Below are positions 1 to 7,815 of a stretch of 64,000 bases of DNA, one piece after another. The notes beneath the pieces are model-generated. The model was not told where the DNA came from. It searched no databases and saw only the letters and a list, made by a program, of their open reading frames with translations. The stretch comes from an uncultured Clostridia bacterium (GTDB lineage: Bacteria; Bacillota; Clostridia; Oscillospirales; Acutalibacteraceae), in NCBI GenBank assembly GCA_945912145.1, contig CAMEBF010000012.1:1-64000 (forward strand), in the 5' to 3' direction. The position numbers were made by a program, and so were the translations under genes. The stretch's first letter is position 1, and each line of letters starts with the position of its first letter.

Positions 1-2
1 GC

Positions 3-401
3 TCCAAAAGGTCAGAGAAGTCGGCGGGGATAATTACAGCTACGCAAACGATTATCTGCAAGATTGCACGAAATCTCTCTTTGAAGCGACTGGAGTTTAT
101 GAAGCGAAAGAAACGGGCAGCGGAGATCATTTTATCCTTGGACGAGCTTGCGGCAGTATTGCCGGATGAACGATATGCCCCCGATGTGAGCGACGAGGAT
201 GTAGGTGAGCTGATCAGTACGTTTCTTCGCAGTCAGGAGGAATATGTCAGAAATGTCTTCATCCGCAAGTATTTTTATTTCGATTCTATAAGGGAGATTG
301 CAAAGCGCTATTCTTTTACTGAGAGTAAGGTCAAAAATATGTTGTTCTACACCCGAAACAAGCTAAAAGATTACTTGATTATGGAGGGCGTTGAAATATG
401 A
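3..401 (+). CDS. RNA polymerase sigma factor, sigma-70/ECF-like, 5' truncated
   Basis: The frame is open from base 3, so the start lies outside the window. The visible part holds the end of region 2 (the ARNLSLKRLEFMKRKKR stretch) and a complete region 4, where SIREIAKRYSFTESKVKNML is the helix-turn-helix that reads the -35 box. This is the pattern of Clostridia ECF-like sigma factors encoded with their own anti-sigma factor. The stop overlaps the next start by 4 nt (ATGA), which implies translational coupling to the membrane partner. The first ~15 codons match the family poorly and another frame is also open there, so the extreme 5' end is less certain. Confidence 0.85.
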   Translation, partial: SKRSEKSAGIITATQTIICKIARNLSLKRLEFMKRKKRAAEIILSLDELAAVLPDERYAPDVSDEDVGELISTFLRSQEEYVRNVFIRKYFYFDSIREIAKRYSFTESKVKNMLFYTRNKLKDYLIMEGVEI

Positions 402-1582
402 AAACACCGAGAATCGCAAATGCCATCGGGCAAATTGATGACGATCTTGTCACCGGCGCAGCTAAGTGCAAGACGAAAAAAAAGAAACATTGGTTAAAAT
501 GGGGTTCCTTGGCAGCATGCTTTGCAGTGCTTGTAATTGCAGGGGCAGCAATCCTCCCATCGCTATTTCGGGAAAATGTAACACCGGAGGGAACCGACGG
601 CAGATACAAGGACTTTTCTATCCGAGCCAGCGAATCTGCAATTGTATGGCCATGGGAGTATCAGACTGTATATGAAAAATATAGGAATGTCAAAATTGAC
701 GGTATTGAGTATCATGGAAAAGGCCGTGCGGTATCAGAAACATGGATTGGCGAGAGTATTGGCAACTACACTGTGGTTGGATATGATGAAGTCAATAATG
801 GAAAAAAATATTCTGCCGAGTTTGAAGCATATGCATTGAAGGATATTGCTCAAAGTCAGTTTATAGCCGTAAAGATGGAGGACAGTTATTATGTCTTTCA
901 AAATGACGAGTATGCTCCTCCGAACACCCTTGGTGAGCTTATGGATGCCGTAAATCTGTCCGAGGTCGTGGAGCTTCAGCGCTTTTCTGAGGGAGACAAT
1001 ACTCCTGATAGCAAACGTTTTGCATTGAGCAGTGACGATTATGTGTGGGAAGTTCTGTCCGAATGTAGGAACGCCCCTTTCGTTGAAGATCAAACATGGA
1101 CGGCTGGTGACAGAAGTTACCTCAGTTTTACGATTACTTCCGAAGCTCTTGGTGTTTACAAAGTTGCTCTGTATGTGACGGAAGACGGCTATCTGTGGAC
1201 AAACGCATTTAATTGGCAGTATCTATTCAACATCGGCGAGGATGCTGCAAGCAGGATTATCCATTATGCGAAAGAGAATTCCACTGAAGTAGAGTATGAA
1301 CCGTACAGAAACTCGGTAGCCGGTACAATTATCGAGATCACAGAAGACTACATCCTTGTGGATGATTCTATTCTTTGCAAGGATCCGGCAGACGGTATCA
1401 CCTATAAGGTTCTTCTGAATGATCTGCGCATCTCCCGTTATGTGGATTGCGAAGTTGTTAATGTTGGTGATACGCTTCTGATTTCCTATGAGGGAGAAAT
1501 TGACGAAAATAATACCATTGCCGGTGCGATTTTGGCATCTCAGGCAACGATCTCCGACGGGGATGTGTTGATTCCTGAATAA
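398..1582 (+). CDS. Membrane-anchored anti-sigma-like protein
   Basis: 394 aa, starting inside the stop of the sigma factor gene. A short cytoplasmic N-terminus ends in a lysine-rich patch (KCKTKKKKHW). One transmembrane helix follows at about residues 35-56, then a long extracytoplasmic region. The last ~90 residues form a small beta-rich module (AGTIIEITEDYILVDD...) resembling the DUF3221/OB-like tails of Clostridia surface proteins. The layout of cytoplasmic sigma-binding segment, single helix and outer sensor is typical of anti-sigma factors co-transcribed with ECF-type sigmas. The anti-sigma role is inferred from context; no classical zinc anti-sigma motif is visible. Confidence 0.7.
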   Translation: MKTPRIANAIGQIDDDLVTGAAKCKTKKKKHWLKWGSLAACFAVLVIAGAAILPSLFRENVTPEGTDGRYKDFSIRASESAIVWPWEYQTVYEKYRNVKIDGIEYHGKGRAVSETWIGESIGNYTVVGYDEVNNGKKYSAEFEAYALKDIAQSQFIAVKMEDSYYVFQNDEYAPPNTLGELMDAVNLSEVVELQRFSEGDNTPDSKRFALSSDDYVWEVLSECRNAPFVEDQTWTAGDRSYLSFTITSEALGVYKVALYVTEDGYLWTNAFNWQYLFNIGEDAASRIIHYAKENSTEVEYEPYRNSVAGTIIEITEDYILVDDSILCKDPADGITYKVLLNDLRISRYVDCEVVNVGDTLLISYEGEIDENNTIAGAILASQATISDGDVLIPE

Positions 1583-1678
1583 ATTCTGCAGCGCAAGGCG
1601 TCGCTTCGGCGGCGATACGCCAACGAAACCGTCGGATGTCCGATTGAACAGCCCGCATGGTTTTACAATGTCATAAAG

Positions 1679-1718
1679 AAGAGCCGACAGATTTTACGGT
1701 CTGTCAGCTCTTTTTTTT
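1679..1718 (+). terminator. Intrinsic terminator of the sigma/anti-sigma operon
   Basis: GAGCCGACAGA pairs with TCTGTCAGCTC (one mismatch) across an 8-nt loop and is followed by eight T. An A-run on the left means it may also stop the convergent transporter transcript, whose stop codon lies just to the right. Confidence 0.85.
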
Positions 1719-1729
1719 GAAAAATCGAT

Positions 1730-3166
1730 TTATTTTGTAGTGGTGGTGTCCTGTTTCAGCTCTTTTTTCGCCATGAATTCCTTGACCTGTTCTTTTACTT
1801 CGCCGTCGATCTTATAGAACATGACGGGAATGCAGCTCAGGAAGGTGCAAAGTCCCGGAATGAGCCAGTAGGCGACCATGACGACATTCTGCATATGCGG
1901 CGTGATATCGGCGTAGGTCATCGTGCCGACATAGCCGGACAGGCCGACGATGAAAATGCCGACGGCGACGGAGAACGCGTTCGCGAGCTTCACGCCAAGG
2001 CTGAGTACCGCGTACTGCACGCCCTCAGAGCGTTTGCCGGTGGTCATTTCGGTGTAATCGACGGTATCGCTGAGCATGATCATCGGGGTGTAGCCGTGTG
2101 TACCGAACATGAATCCGATGAAGAACTGCATGACAATCAGCGCCGGAATGGTGCGGAAAATGCTCTGCGCGAAAACATACAGGCAGAAGCAGACGACGCT
2201 TACGACCGTGCCGTAGATGCCGAAGAGGAGGTAGGTCTTCTTCGTGCCGAGCTTTTTATTGACGATGGGCGCGATGACGATGGAAATCATCGAGGTGATG
2301 CCGCTGCCGATGCCGAGCAGAACCGAAAGATTCTCGCCTGCGAGTGTGATGCCGGCGCCGATGGGAATTGTGACCTCATGAATCAGCACGGCGGACGCCT
2401 GAATGCCGATGCTCATGGCGATGTTGCGGCCGAAACCGAGAATGTACACGAGGAAGGTCAAAAGGAGCATACGGTTGTTTTTGAGCTCCGTAAACATGGC
2501 GCGGAACGACGCGTTGTCGGGCGTTGATTCCACAGTCTCTTTCGAGGTCTTGAGCATCGCGGCGACGAGAGCGATCGCTAAAATGCTGACGATGCCCGCC
2601 GTGATCAGATATTCTTTCGTGCCGATGGTGGCGGAGCCCGTCAGGATGCAGACGATGGGAATCACGACGGACGGCACGACAAGCGCGATGGATTTCATCG
2701 TGTTGGAGATGCCGGCTGCCATGCTTTTTTCGTCCGAATCGGGGCTCAGCAGTGCGAGCATTCCCTGACTGGGGATATCCGCGAACGACATGGCGATGTT
2801 CCAGAGAATCGACGTCAGCGTGATATAGCCGTATTTTAAGATGTCGTTCGGGAACGGGATGTTGATGAACATCAGCGTCGTCAGAATCGCGAACGGCAGA
2901 ATGCTCATGGCAACGAACGGCTTCATCTTGCCGGATTTGAAATGACTGCGGTCGATGATGCTGCCGATGATCGGGTCAGCGCAGGAGCTGATGATCTTGG
3001 CGACCAGAATGATGATCGCACACTTGGTCAGCTCGGCACCGAGAATGCTCGTGTAGAACTGCGACTGATAGCTGTTGAGCATACCGATGAGCATCTGAAT
3101 GCCGAAGATGCCCAGACCGTACAGCAGCGCGGCCTTGAAGGTCAGTACTTTTTTCTTTTGTTCCAT
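1730..3166 (-). CDS. GPH-family sugar:cation symporter (MFS)
   Basis: 478 aa starting at MEQKKKVLTF, placed 6 nt after GGGAGG; the upstream in-frame start would overlap this ribosome site. About 12 hydrophobic segments. The GPH signature DPIIGSIIDRSHFKSGKMKP lies after the second helix, as in melibiose/glucuronide/xyloside carriers that move a glycoside with Na+ or H+. The gene lies 21 nt downstream of the GH31 gene on the same strand, so one transcript should supply uptake and hydrolysis of the same glycoside. The substrate cannot be read from sequence; an alpha-glucoside or alpha-xyloside is suggested by the partner enzyme. Confidence 0.9.
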   Translation of the reverse strand: MEQKKKVLTFKAALLYGLGIFGIQMLIGMLNSYQSQFYTSILGAELTKCAIIILVAKIISSCADPIIGSIIDRSHFKSGKMKPFVAMSILPFAILTTLMFINIPFPNDILKYGYITLTSILWNIAMSFADIPSQGMLALLSPDSDEKSMAAGISNTMKSIALVVPSVVIPIVCILTGSATIGTKEYLITAGIVSILAIALVAAMLKTSKETVESTPDNASFRAMFTELKNNRMLLLTFLVYILGFGRNIAMSIGIQASAVLIHEVTIPIGAGITLAGENLSVLLGIGSGITSMISIVIAPIVNKKLGTKKTYLLFGIYGTVVSVVCFCLYVFAQSIFRTIPALIVMQFFIGFMFGTHGYTPMIMLSDTVDYTEMTTGKRSEGVQYAVLSLGVKLANAFSVAVGIFIVGLSGYVGTMTYADITPHMQNVVMVAYWLIPGLCTFLSCIPVMFYKIDGEVKEQVKEFMAKKELKQDTTTTK

Positions 3167-3187
3167 AAATTTTCCTCCCAAATGGGT

Positions 3188-5614
3188 TTATTGCGAATTT
3201 GCGCGGCTCATATTCTCGATCTCTTCCACCGCGTCGCGGATTTCGCCGATCGCCGGAAGAGGCGCGTTGCCGTCTTTTTTCAGATAGGTTGTGAAGAGCG
3301 TGGCCTTGAGGTCATTGCTGCCCTGAAGCTTCGAGAAGAAGTCCGTCAGCAGCTCCTTTTTCGGCGGATTGCGTTTCGCCGTGACAGCCTTGAGCGTAAT
3401 TTTAAGTTTATCGGTCGGCGCAATTGTGTAGGTCAGATGCGTTTCGCCGTTTTTTGATGCGGCGTCGCAGAAGACGCGCTTGCCATTCAGCGTGACGATG
3501 ACTTTTTCGCAGTCCGCAATATCCTTAAAAGAGAATATATATGTTCTGCTCTGCGGAATCACGGAGAGATCGCCGGAAGCGGGGAAGACGGTAAACGTGA
3601 CGTCACTGCCGTTTTCCGTGACCTCCAACGTGGTTTCGGCAAATGCGCCGTCGCGGTAGTTCATGGTTGCACCGTCGTCTTCGTAGAGGGTGAAGCAGCC
3701 GTTTCCGCGGTAGATATAAAGCTCGAGTTCCTGCGGATTGGTCGAATCGTTCGTCCTGTCGTTGACAGACAGCGGCAGAATGGCACCCTCTTTCGCCAGT
3801 ACGGGAATGGAGGATGTGTCGCGGAACAGTTTGATCTTTTGACCGCCTTTATAGATTTGTCCCGTGAAAATATCGGTGAAGCGTCCCTCCGGCAGCCAGA
3901 CGTCGGCGGATGCCATCAGCGTGCGGCGGCTGACGGGCTTCGTAATCGGCGCGGCGATCAGCTCGGAGCCGAACAGGTATTCGTTCGGGACTTCGTAGGC
4001 CTCTTTGGCTTCGGGGTATTCGTAGTACATCGGCTCGATCAGCGGACGTCCCTCTTTGTGCGTCCGATGGTTCATCGTATAGAGGTAGGGAATCAGACGG
4101 TGACGGAATCGCAGCGACGCTATAGCCTCGCGTTCGGTTTCCTTGCTGAATTTCCACGGCTCCTTGCCTAAAAATTCGTTGCTCGTGGAGTGCAGACGCA
4201 TGATCGGGCTGAAAACGCCGAATTGCAGCCAACGGATATAGAGCTCGTCGTCGCGATGTCCGAAATGGTGACCGCCGATGTCGTGGCTCCACCACGAATA
4301 GCCGGCGTTGGAGGCGTTCGCGGTGAAATAGGGCTGAAAGTCAAGCGTTTCCCATGTGACCGCCGTGTCGCCGGAAAAGCCAAGCGGATAGCGGTGACTG
4401 CCGAGTCCCGCGTAACGGGAGAGAATCAGCGGACGCTTGCCGTTCCTTGCGCTGTCGATGCTGTGATAATGGTTGAGCGCCCAGAGCGGGTCGAGCCCGG
4501 GAATGCCCGAATCCGTGCCCTGCTGCCAGTCGATCCACCAGAAATCGACGCCGTCGTCCTCATAGGGGTTATGTAAAAAACGGAAATAGCCTTCGATAAA
4601 TTTCGGGTCGGTCAGATCGAATTTGATCGTCTTCCGGCTTTCGGGGTCAATCCCCATAAATTCGGCGAAATCATGGTATTGATCCTCAAAAAAGCGGACG
4701 CCGTCCGCCGGATGCAGATTGACGGTGACCTTGAAATTTTCGTCCTGCAACTGTTTCAGGAATGCTTTATAATCGGGAAACAGATCGGTATTCCAGGAAT
4801 ATCCCGTCCAGCCGGAGAACTGGAATGTGGACATGATACGGTCGCGCAGCTTCATGCCGCTTCTGTCGGCTTTTGCCTCCTGTCCGAAGCGTTTTTTGAC
4901 GTCTACCCAATGCCAGTCCATATCGATGGTGGCGACGGTGACGGGGATTTCCTCATCGAGAAAACGCTGCATGAGCGTGAGATATTCCTCCTGCGTGTAC
5001 GCCTTATAGCGGCTCCACCAGTTGCCGAACGCAAAGCGCGGAATCAGCGGCACTTCGCCTGTCAGACGGTAAAAATCACGCAGCGCGCCGCGGTAGTCGT
5101 GGCCGTAGGCGAAGCAGTACAGATCGGATTCCTTGTCTTTCCGCGGACGGACCGTCGCGCCGTCGAGCAGGACGAGAGACTGCGAATCGTCTAATATCGC
5201 CGCGCCGTCTTTTGAGAGGATGCCGTCCCCGAGCTTCACGCTGCCGTTCGTCATGTCAAGCGTTCGCGTCGTGCCCTTGAGGTTGCTCTTCTTGAAGTTT
5301 TTGGCGGATGCGGTCAGGCCGTTTTTCATCACGACCTGAATCAGCTCGCCGTTCGGACTGAAAATGAAAGACACGTCGTCCGTTTTGACGGCGAAGTTCG
5401 TCAGATTGTCCGTTACGACGAACGAGACCTTGTCGAGCTTGCGGTTGAAAACGGTCTGTGTCGGCAGGTCGCAGAATTTCCCCGCGTCGCTTTTCTCAAT
5501 GCGGATGAGACGCGACGTCAGCACACTGATGCGGACGTTTCCCCTTATATAGTTTTGCCTTTCGTAGCCTTGACCGCAAAGCACATCGCGGTATGCGGCG
5601 GTAAAGTCAGTCAT
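3188..5614 (-). CDS. Cytoplasmic glycoside hydrolase family 31 (alpha-glucosidase/alpha-xylosidase type)
   Basis: 808 aa with no signal peptide. Layout: N-terminal beta-sandwich (about 1-190), (beta/alpha)8 catalytic domain (about 190-520), C-terminal beta domains. The nucleophile region WWIDWQQG places the catalytic Asp at 362, and GFSGDTAVTW places the acid/base Asp at 416. Length and motif order fit GH31 enzymes acting on alpha-glucosides, alpha-xylosides or sulfoquinovosides. The gene is first in an operon with a GPH symporter and has its own TTGACT-17-TAAAAT promoter, divergent from the MFS carrier at 5883. Exact substrate is unresolved. Confidence 0.92.
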   Translation of the reverse strand: MTDFTAAYRDVLCGQGYERQNYIRGNVRISVLTSRLIRIEKSDAGKFCDLPTQTVFNRKLDKVSFVVTDNLTNFAVKTDDVSFIFSPNGELIQVVMKNGLTASAKNFKKSNLKGTTRTLDMTNGSVKLGDGILSKDGAAILDDSQSLVLLDGATVRPRKDKESDLYCFAYGHDYRGALRDFYRLTGEVPLIPRFAFGNWWSRYKAYTQEEYLTLMQRFLDEEIPVTVATIDMDWHWVDVKKRFGQEAKADRSGMKLRDRIMSTFQFSGWTGYSWNTDLFPDYKAFLKQLQDENFKVTVNLHPADGVRFFEDQYHDFAEFMGIDPESRKTIKFDLTDPKFIEGYFRFLHNPYEDDGVDFWWIDWQQGTDSGIPGLDPLWALNHYHSIDSARNGKRPLILSRYAGLGSHRYPLGFSGDTAVTWETLDFQPYFTANASNAGYSWWSHDIGGHHFGHRDDELYIRWLQFGVFSPIMRLHSTSNEFLGKEPWKFSKETEREAIASLRFRHRLIPYLYTMNHRTHKEGRPLIEPMYYEYPEAKEAYEVPNEYLFGSELIAAPITKPVSRRTLMASADVWLPEGRFTDIFTGQIYKGGQKIKLFRDTSSIPVLAKEGAILPLSVNDRTNDSTNPQELELYIYRGNGCFTLYEDDGATMNYRDGAFAETTLEVTENGSDVTFTVFPASGDLSVIPQSRTYIFSFKDIADCEKVIVTLNGKRVFCDAASKNGETHLTYTIAPTDKLKITLKAVTAKRNPPKKELLTDFFSKLQGSNDLKATLFTTYLKKDGNAPLPAIGEIRDAVEEIENMSRANSQ

Positions 5615-5630
5615 AACAATCCCCTTTTCT

Positions 5631-5690
5631 GATTATAATCAAGCCCGCAGGGCTTCCGAAATTGTACATTATACATTGTTCATTCAAATC
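5631..5690 (-). repeat. Solo mini-hairpin repeat with heptamer tail
   Basis: Read on the minus strand: TCGG flank, stem AAGCCC, triloop TGC, stem GGGCTT, then GATTATAATC. On the outer side lies a degenerate tandem 7-mer tract (ATTGTAC, ATTATAC, ATTGTTC; 5661-5681). It matches the cores at 29231, 44101 and 50793. It sits in the 5' leader of the GH31 transcript, so the hairpin would be present in that RNA. Confidence 0.75.
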
Positions 5691-5704
5691 ATAAGATGAT
5701 TTTT

Positions 5705-5733
5705 ATTTTACACCACCCAAGGGAATTAGTCAA
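5705..5733 (-). promoter_or_regulatory. Promoter of the GH31-GPH operon
   Basis: TTGACT (5733-5728), 17-nt spacer, TAAAAT (5710-5705) on the minus strand. This gives a ~90-nt leader that contains the mini-hairpin repeat. The 11-mer ACATTGTTCAT occurs at the -35 edge (5733-5743) and again 60 bp away (5673-5683), a possible regulator site. Confidence 0.8.
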
Positions 5734-5793
5734 CATTGTTCATAGTATTGTTTACGGTAAATTTAATTTTTTTGTGAATTAAATAAAATGCTG

Positions 5794-5822
5794 TTGACTA
5801 TATGCTCCCGAATTGGTATAAT
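5794..5822 (+). promoter_or_regulatory. Promoter of the MFS carrier-hydrolase operon
   Basis: TTGACT (5794-5799), 17 nt, TATAAT (5817-5822). This near-consensus promoter overlaps the upstream ATG at 5802. That excludes the longer reading of the transporter gene and points to the start at 5883. Confidence 0.88.
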
Positions 5823-5882
5823 AAGCAAGTAAATTCTTTTGCGATTACTATGCTGCCGGACGGCAGGAAAGGAACATCAGTC

Positions 5883-7772
5883 ATGGCCAAATCAAAAGCA
5901 AAAAATGACGGTGAACTGAAGCTTAATTATAAAAAGACGATTCTGACGGGCTTCGGTTTTTTAGCCTCTTCGATTGCATGGGCGATCTACGACCCGTACA
6001 TTACCAAAATCCTCAATAAACTGCTTTCCGCCAGCACGGTTGTTACGTCCTGGAGCGATTTCCTTGTTGAAAAGCTGCCGTTCCTGACGAAACTCGCGGA
6101 AGCACAGGGTGAAAATGTCGCGCTTGCCGGCGGCGGCTTTACGCTTGTGCCGCTTTTCATCGGCGTGATTATGACGTTCGATAATATTTTCGGCGTCATT
6201 TTCCAGCCCGCATTCGGCAAACTTTCGGATAACTGCCATTCCAGACTCGGCAAACGCCGTCCCTTCATCGTGACGTGCGCGCCGATCTCGGCTCTGCTCT
6301 TTTTCCTGATCCCGATCATCGCGCTGCGTACCGCATCCCTCCCGCTGACGATGATCTGCATCATTCTGTTCGTGTTCAGTATGTCGCTCTGGCGTGCTCC
6401 CGTCGTGGCGCTGATGCCCGACCTGACGCCGCCTGCCCTGCGCAGTGAGGGCAATGCCGTCATCAACCTGATGGGCGGTCTCGGCAGCGCCGTCGGCATG
6501 GTGGCGGGTACGATTGCTATCGTGCTCTGCACGCTCTTCACCGGCGCGACAAAGGAACAGATTAAGGCGAACGAAACGCTTTCGTTCCCCTATGTTTTCG
6601 CGATTGGCTCGATCGTCATGATCATCGGTATGCTGGTTCTGCTCTTCTTTGTCAAGGAGGAAGACACGAGTATCAAGCTCAAAGGGGAAGCCAACGCTTA
6701 TGCCGACGCAGCGGCGAGAAAAAAGGCTGAAAAGGAAGCCAAAAAAGCGGAAAAAGCCGCGCGCAAGGCGATCAAACTCTCAAAGGGTGAGAAACGCAGC
6801 CTCGGTTTTATGTTGGCGTGCCTGTTCTTCCTGTTCTGCGGCACGAATGCCATCACGACGTTCTTCTCGCTTTTCGCACAGGAGATTCTTCATAAGATCA
6901 CATCCGAAGCAACGATTCTGATGCTGATTTTTGCCGTCGTCGCCGCGCTGGCCGCGCTGCCTGCCGGTAAGATGGGCAAAAAGTTCGGACGCAAAAAGAC
7001 GATCATGGCGGGTCTTGCCGTTTTCCTGGCGGCGTTTGTCGTCTTCTTCGGTATCTTCATCGGAATGCTCGGTGGTAAAGGACTTTCCATCAGCAATTAT
7101 GTCACGGTCAATAACGCTTACATCGCCGTGAACGATCAGCTTAACGATTACAATTCTATTCTTTCTGATAATGCAAAATCAAATAACACAGAGCTTGCGG
7201 ACGGCGATCTGCTGACAATGGACGGCTATATTGCGTACCGCGCGGCGCTTGAAAACGGTGCGGAGCTTGCAGACTACGCCAATTATCAGGCGTTTGATGC
7301 CTATCTCGGCGCAGACGCCGGTGACGCTTCCTCGATTCACAGCAGCGTTGTCACCGTTGCCAATAATATCCTCGGCGTCACGACTGCGAGCTTCTCCGAA
7401 GCAATGAGGGCGGTTTCGGATACGGTTCAGGACATCACAAAGATCCTCGGTATTCTGATCTATCCTGTTCTTGTCCTCGGCGGTGCCGCCAATATGTTCA
7501 TCACCGTCAATACGCTTCCGCTTGTTCTGGAGATTGGCGGTATTGAAAAGGTCGGTACCTTTACGGGCTATTACTACACCGCGACGTTCTCGGCACAGAT
7601 CGCGTCCCCCATCGTGTACGGCTTTATCCGGATGTTCGCCGGCACGTATATGTCGCTGTTCTATTACAGTCCTATTGCCTTCCTGCTTGCGATGCTGATG
7701 CTCTTCTTTGTGAAACACGGCGAAGCGCAAATTCCCGACGAAGTGCTCGAAGCGGCGGCGCAGGACGATTAA
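5883..7772 (+). CDS. MFS carrier with large extracytoplasmic insertion
   Basis: 629 aa. The start MAKSKAKN follows GGCAGGAAAGGAAC; upstream ATGs overlap the promoter or give no ribosome site. The N-terminal half carries a GPH/SLC45-like motif (QPAFGKLSDNCHSRLGKRRP). A lysine/alanine-rich cytoplasmic linker at about 262-300 looks coiled-coil. After a helix that follows the cytoplasmic GRKKT loop there is an unusual ~120-residue hydrophilic segment at about 396-517, rich in Asn, Asp and Ala, before the last helices. Topology places it outside the membrane. Substrate unknown; a sugar is inferred from the divergent GH31 operon and the family. Confidence 0.85.
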   Translation: MAKSKAKNDGELKLNYKKTILTGFGFLASSIAWAIYDPYITKILNKLLSASTVVTSWSDFLVEKLPFLTKLAEAQGENVALAGGGFTLVPLFIGVIMTFDNIFGVIFQPAFGKLSDNCHSRLGKRRPFIVTCAPISALLFFLIPIIALRTASLPLTMICIILFVFSMSLWRAPVVALMPDLTPPALRSEGNAVINLMGGLGSAVGMVAGTIAIVLCTLFTGATKEQIKANETLSFPYVFAIGSIVMIIGMLVLLFFVKEEDTSIKLKGEANAYADAAARKKAEKEAKKAEKAARKAIKLSKGEKRSLGFMLACLFFLFCGTNAITTFFSLFAQEILHKITSEATILMLIFAVVAALAALPAGKMGKKFGRKKTIMAGLAVFLAAFVVFFGIFIGMLGGKGLSISNYVTVNNAYIAVNDQLNDYNSILSDNAKSNNTELADGDLLTMDGYIAYRAALENGAELADYANYQAFDAYLGADAGDASSIHSSVVTVANNILGVTTASFSEAMRAVSDTVQDITKILGILIYPVLVLGGAANMFITVNTLPLVLEIGGIEKVGTFTGYYYTATFSAQIASPIVYGFIRMFAGTYMSLFYYSPIAFLLAMLMLFFVKHGEAQIPDEVLEAAAQDD

Positions 7773-7815
7773 AAAGTGAAATATATTTATTGATATAAAG
7801 GTAAGGTGCTCCTGT

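Noticed and set aside
2-169. Alternative open frame at the window start
   Set aside because: Also open, but region 2 and region 4 of the sigma factor continue in the frame beginning at base 3.
1583-1650. Possible mini-hairpin near GGCGTCGC after the anti-sigma gene
   Set aside because: Pairing is interrupted and neither the TCGG flank nor the GATTTATA edge is present.
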